DNA of 43,556 bases from CAVZLD01 sp964522605 (GTDB taxonomy: Bacteria > Planctomycetota > Planctomycetia > Pirellulales > Pirellulaceae). The DNA lies in NCBI GenBank assembly GCA_964522605.1, contig CAZFWV010000018.1:1-43556 (forward strand), read 5' to 3'. Below the pieces are notes generated by a model. That model searched no databases and had not been told where the DNA came from. It saw only the letters and a list, made by a program, of their open reading frames with translations. Of this stretch, positions 43,265 through 43,556 are shown one piece after another (position 1 is the first letter of the stretch; each line of letters opens with the position of its first letter). Position numbers and translations under genes: made by a program.

Positions 43265-43556
43265 AAGCGTCGTCTCCGACCGATACACCGGGGGCCCCTC
43301 AGGGCTCCCAGCTCGGGGGCGGGTCATTGCGATCGCGGGTGGGGTATCTCAAGCGGGCTGGGGCATTATATCAGCCTGCTTTGAGAGGACTACCGACTTT
43401 GGTATTCCGAGTTTGGTCTCCGTTGACCTTGCCACGGAGGGGACCGATTCCCGCTAACCTGATGGAATTGAGTAGAATTCCGAGGGGAACCAGGTCGATC
43501 GACGGATTGTTGCAACGCTCTGGTTTTGACATGCGATCGAGGGATTCTCGTTTAAC
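43265..43556. other. Upstream region of the DUF1592 gene; right window edge
   Basis: It should hold the operon promoter on the minus strand. I see no RNA gene or repeat. ATG at 43531 opens a plus-strand frame of only 8 codons before the edge; there is too little to call. Confidence 0.35.

Noticed and set aside
43531..43556. Start of a plus-strand gene at the right edge
   Set aside because: Only eight codons are visible, without a ribosome site.

Overview
The window looks like a scaffold from a planctomycete (Pirellulales/Planctomycetia-like). The signs are a DUF1592-type cytochrome-like gene paired with a Tat-exported DUF1552 gene, a subtilisin with an LEPR-like N-terminus and planctomycete-type C-terminal repeats, small planctomycete hypothetical proteins, and typical dispersed repeats. 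Core genes are complete. A 100-base run of N (5310-5409) marks a scaffold gap inside a tandem repeat. I see no rRNA and no CRISPR array.

Layout. 1-2781 (minus): truncated fatty-acyl-AMP ligase, a selenocysteine tRNA, a 75-residue protein, rsmA and ribE. 3079-5272 (plus): eno and two small membrane proteins. 5437-9435: a CtBP-like dehydrogenase, convergent surE, a dispersed repeat and guaA. 9463-15670: a response regulator, ettA, a tiny Lys-rich protein, a SelW-like selenoprotein, an EfpL-type elongation factor, two hypothetical genes and proC. 15859-37474: a large exopolysaccharide locus. It holds glycosyltransferases, a flippase, a probable kinase-methyltransferase fusion, two Wzy/WaaL-type membrane proteins, a NeuD/PglD-type acetyltransferase, an export lipoprotein, a BY-kinase co-polymerase, a membrane sugar-nucleotide dehydratase, a subtilisin and three paralogous secreted proteins. 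37511-37644: a MITE/REPIN-like palindromic element. 37683-43264 (minus): a DUF1592 / DUF1552 / HEAT-repeat operon.

The main discovery is a selenocysteine-decoding pair. A 100-nt tRNA-Sec (anticodon UCA, long variable arm, encoded CCA) lies at 689-788. About 12 kb away, at 12825-13058, a 77-codon gene is interrupted at codon 11 by an in-frame TGA. Read through as Sec, it gives a clear SelW/Rdx protein with a CxxU motif (C8-A-M-U11). A bacterial-SECIS-like hairpin begins 6 nt after the TGA, and its 8-nt apical loop starts with G. Standard ORF calling misses this gene.

The exopolysaccharide genes form a Wzx/Wzy-type pathway. Glycosyltransferases build a lipid-linked repeat unit, the flippase moves it, Wzy-type proteins polymerise or ligate it, and the Wza-like lipoprotein and Wzc-like kinase control length and export. 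The PglF/CapD-type dehydratase and NeuD-type acetyltransferase would supply modified sugars.
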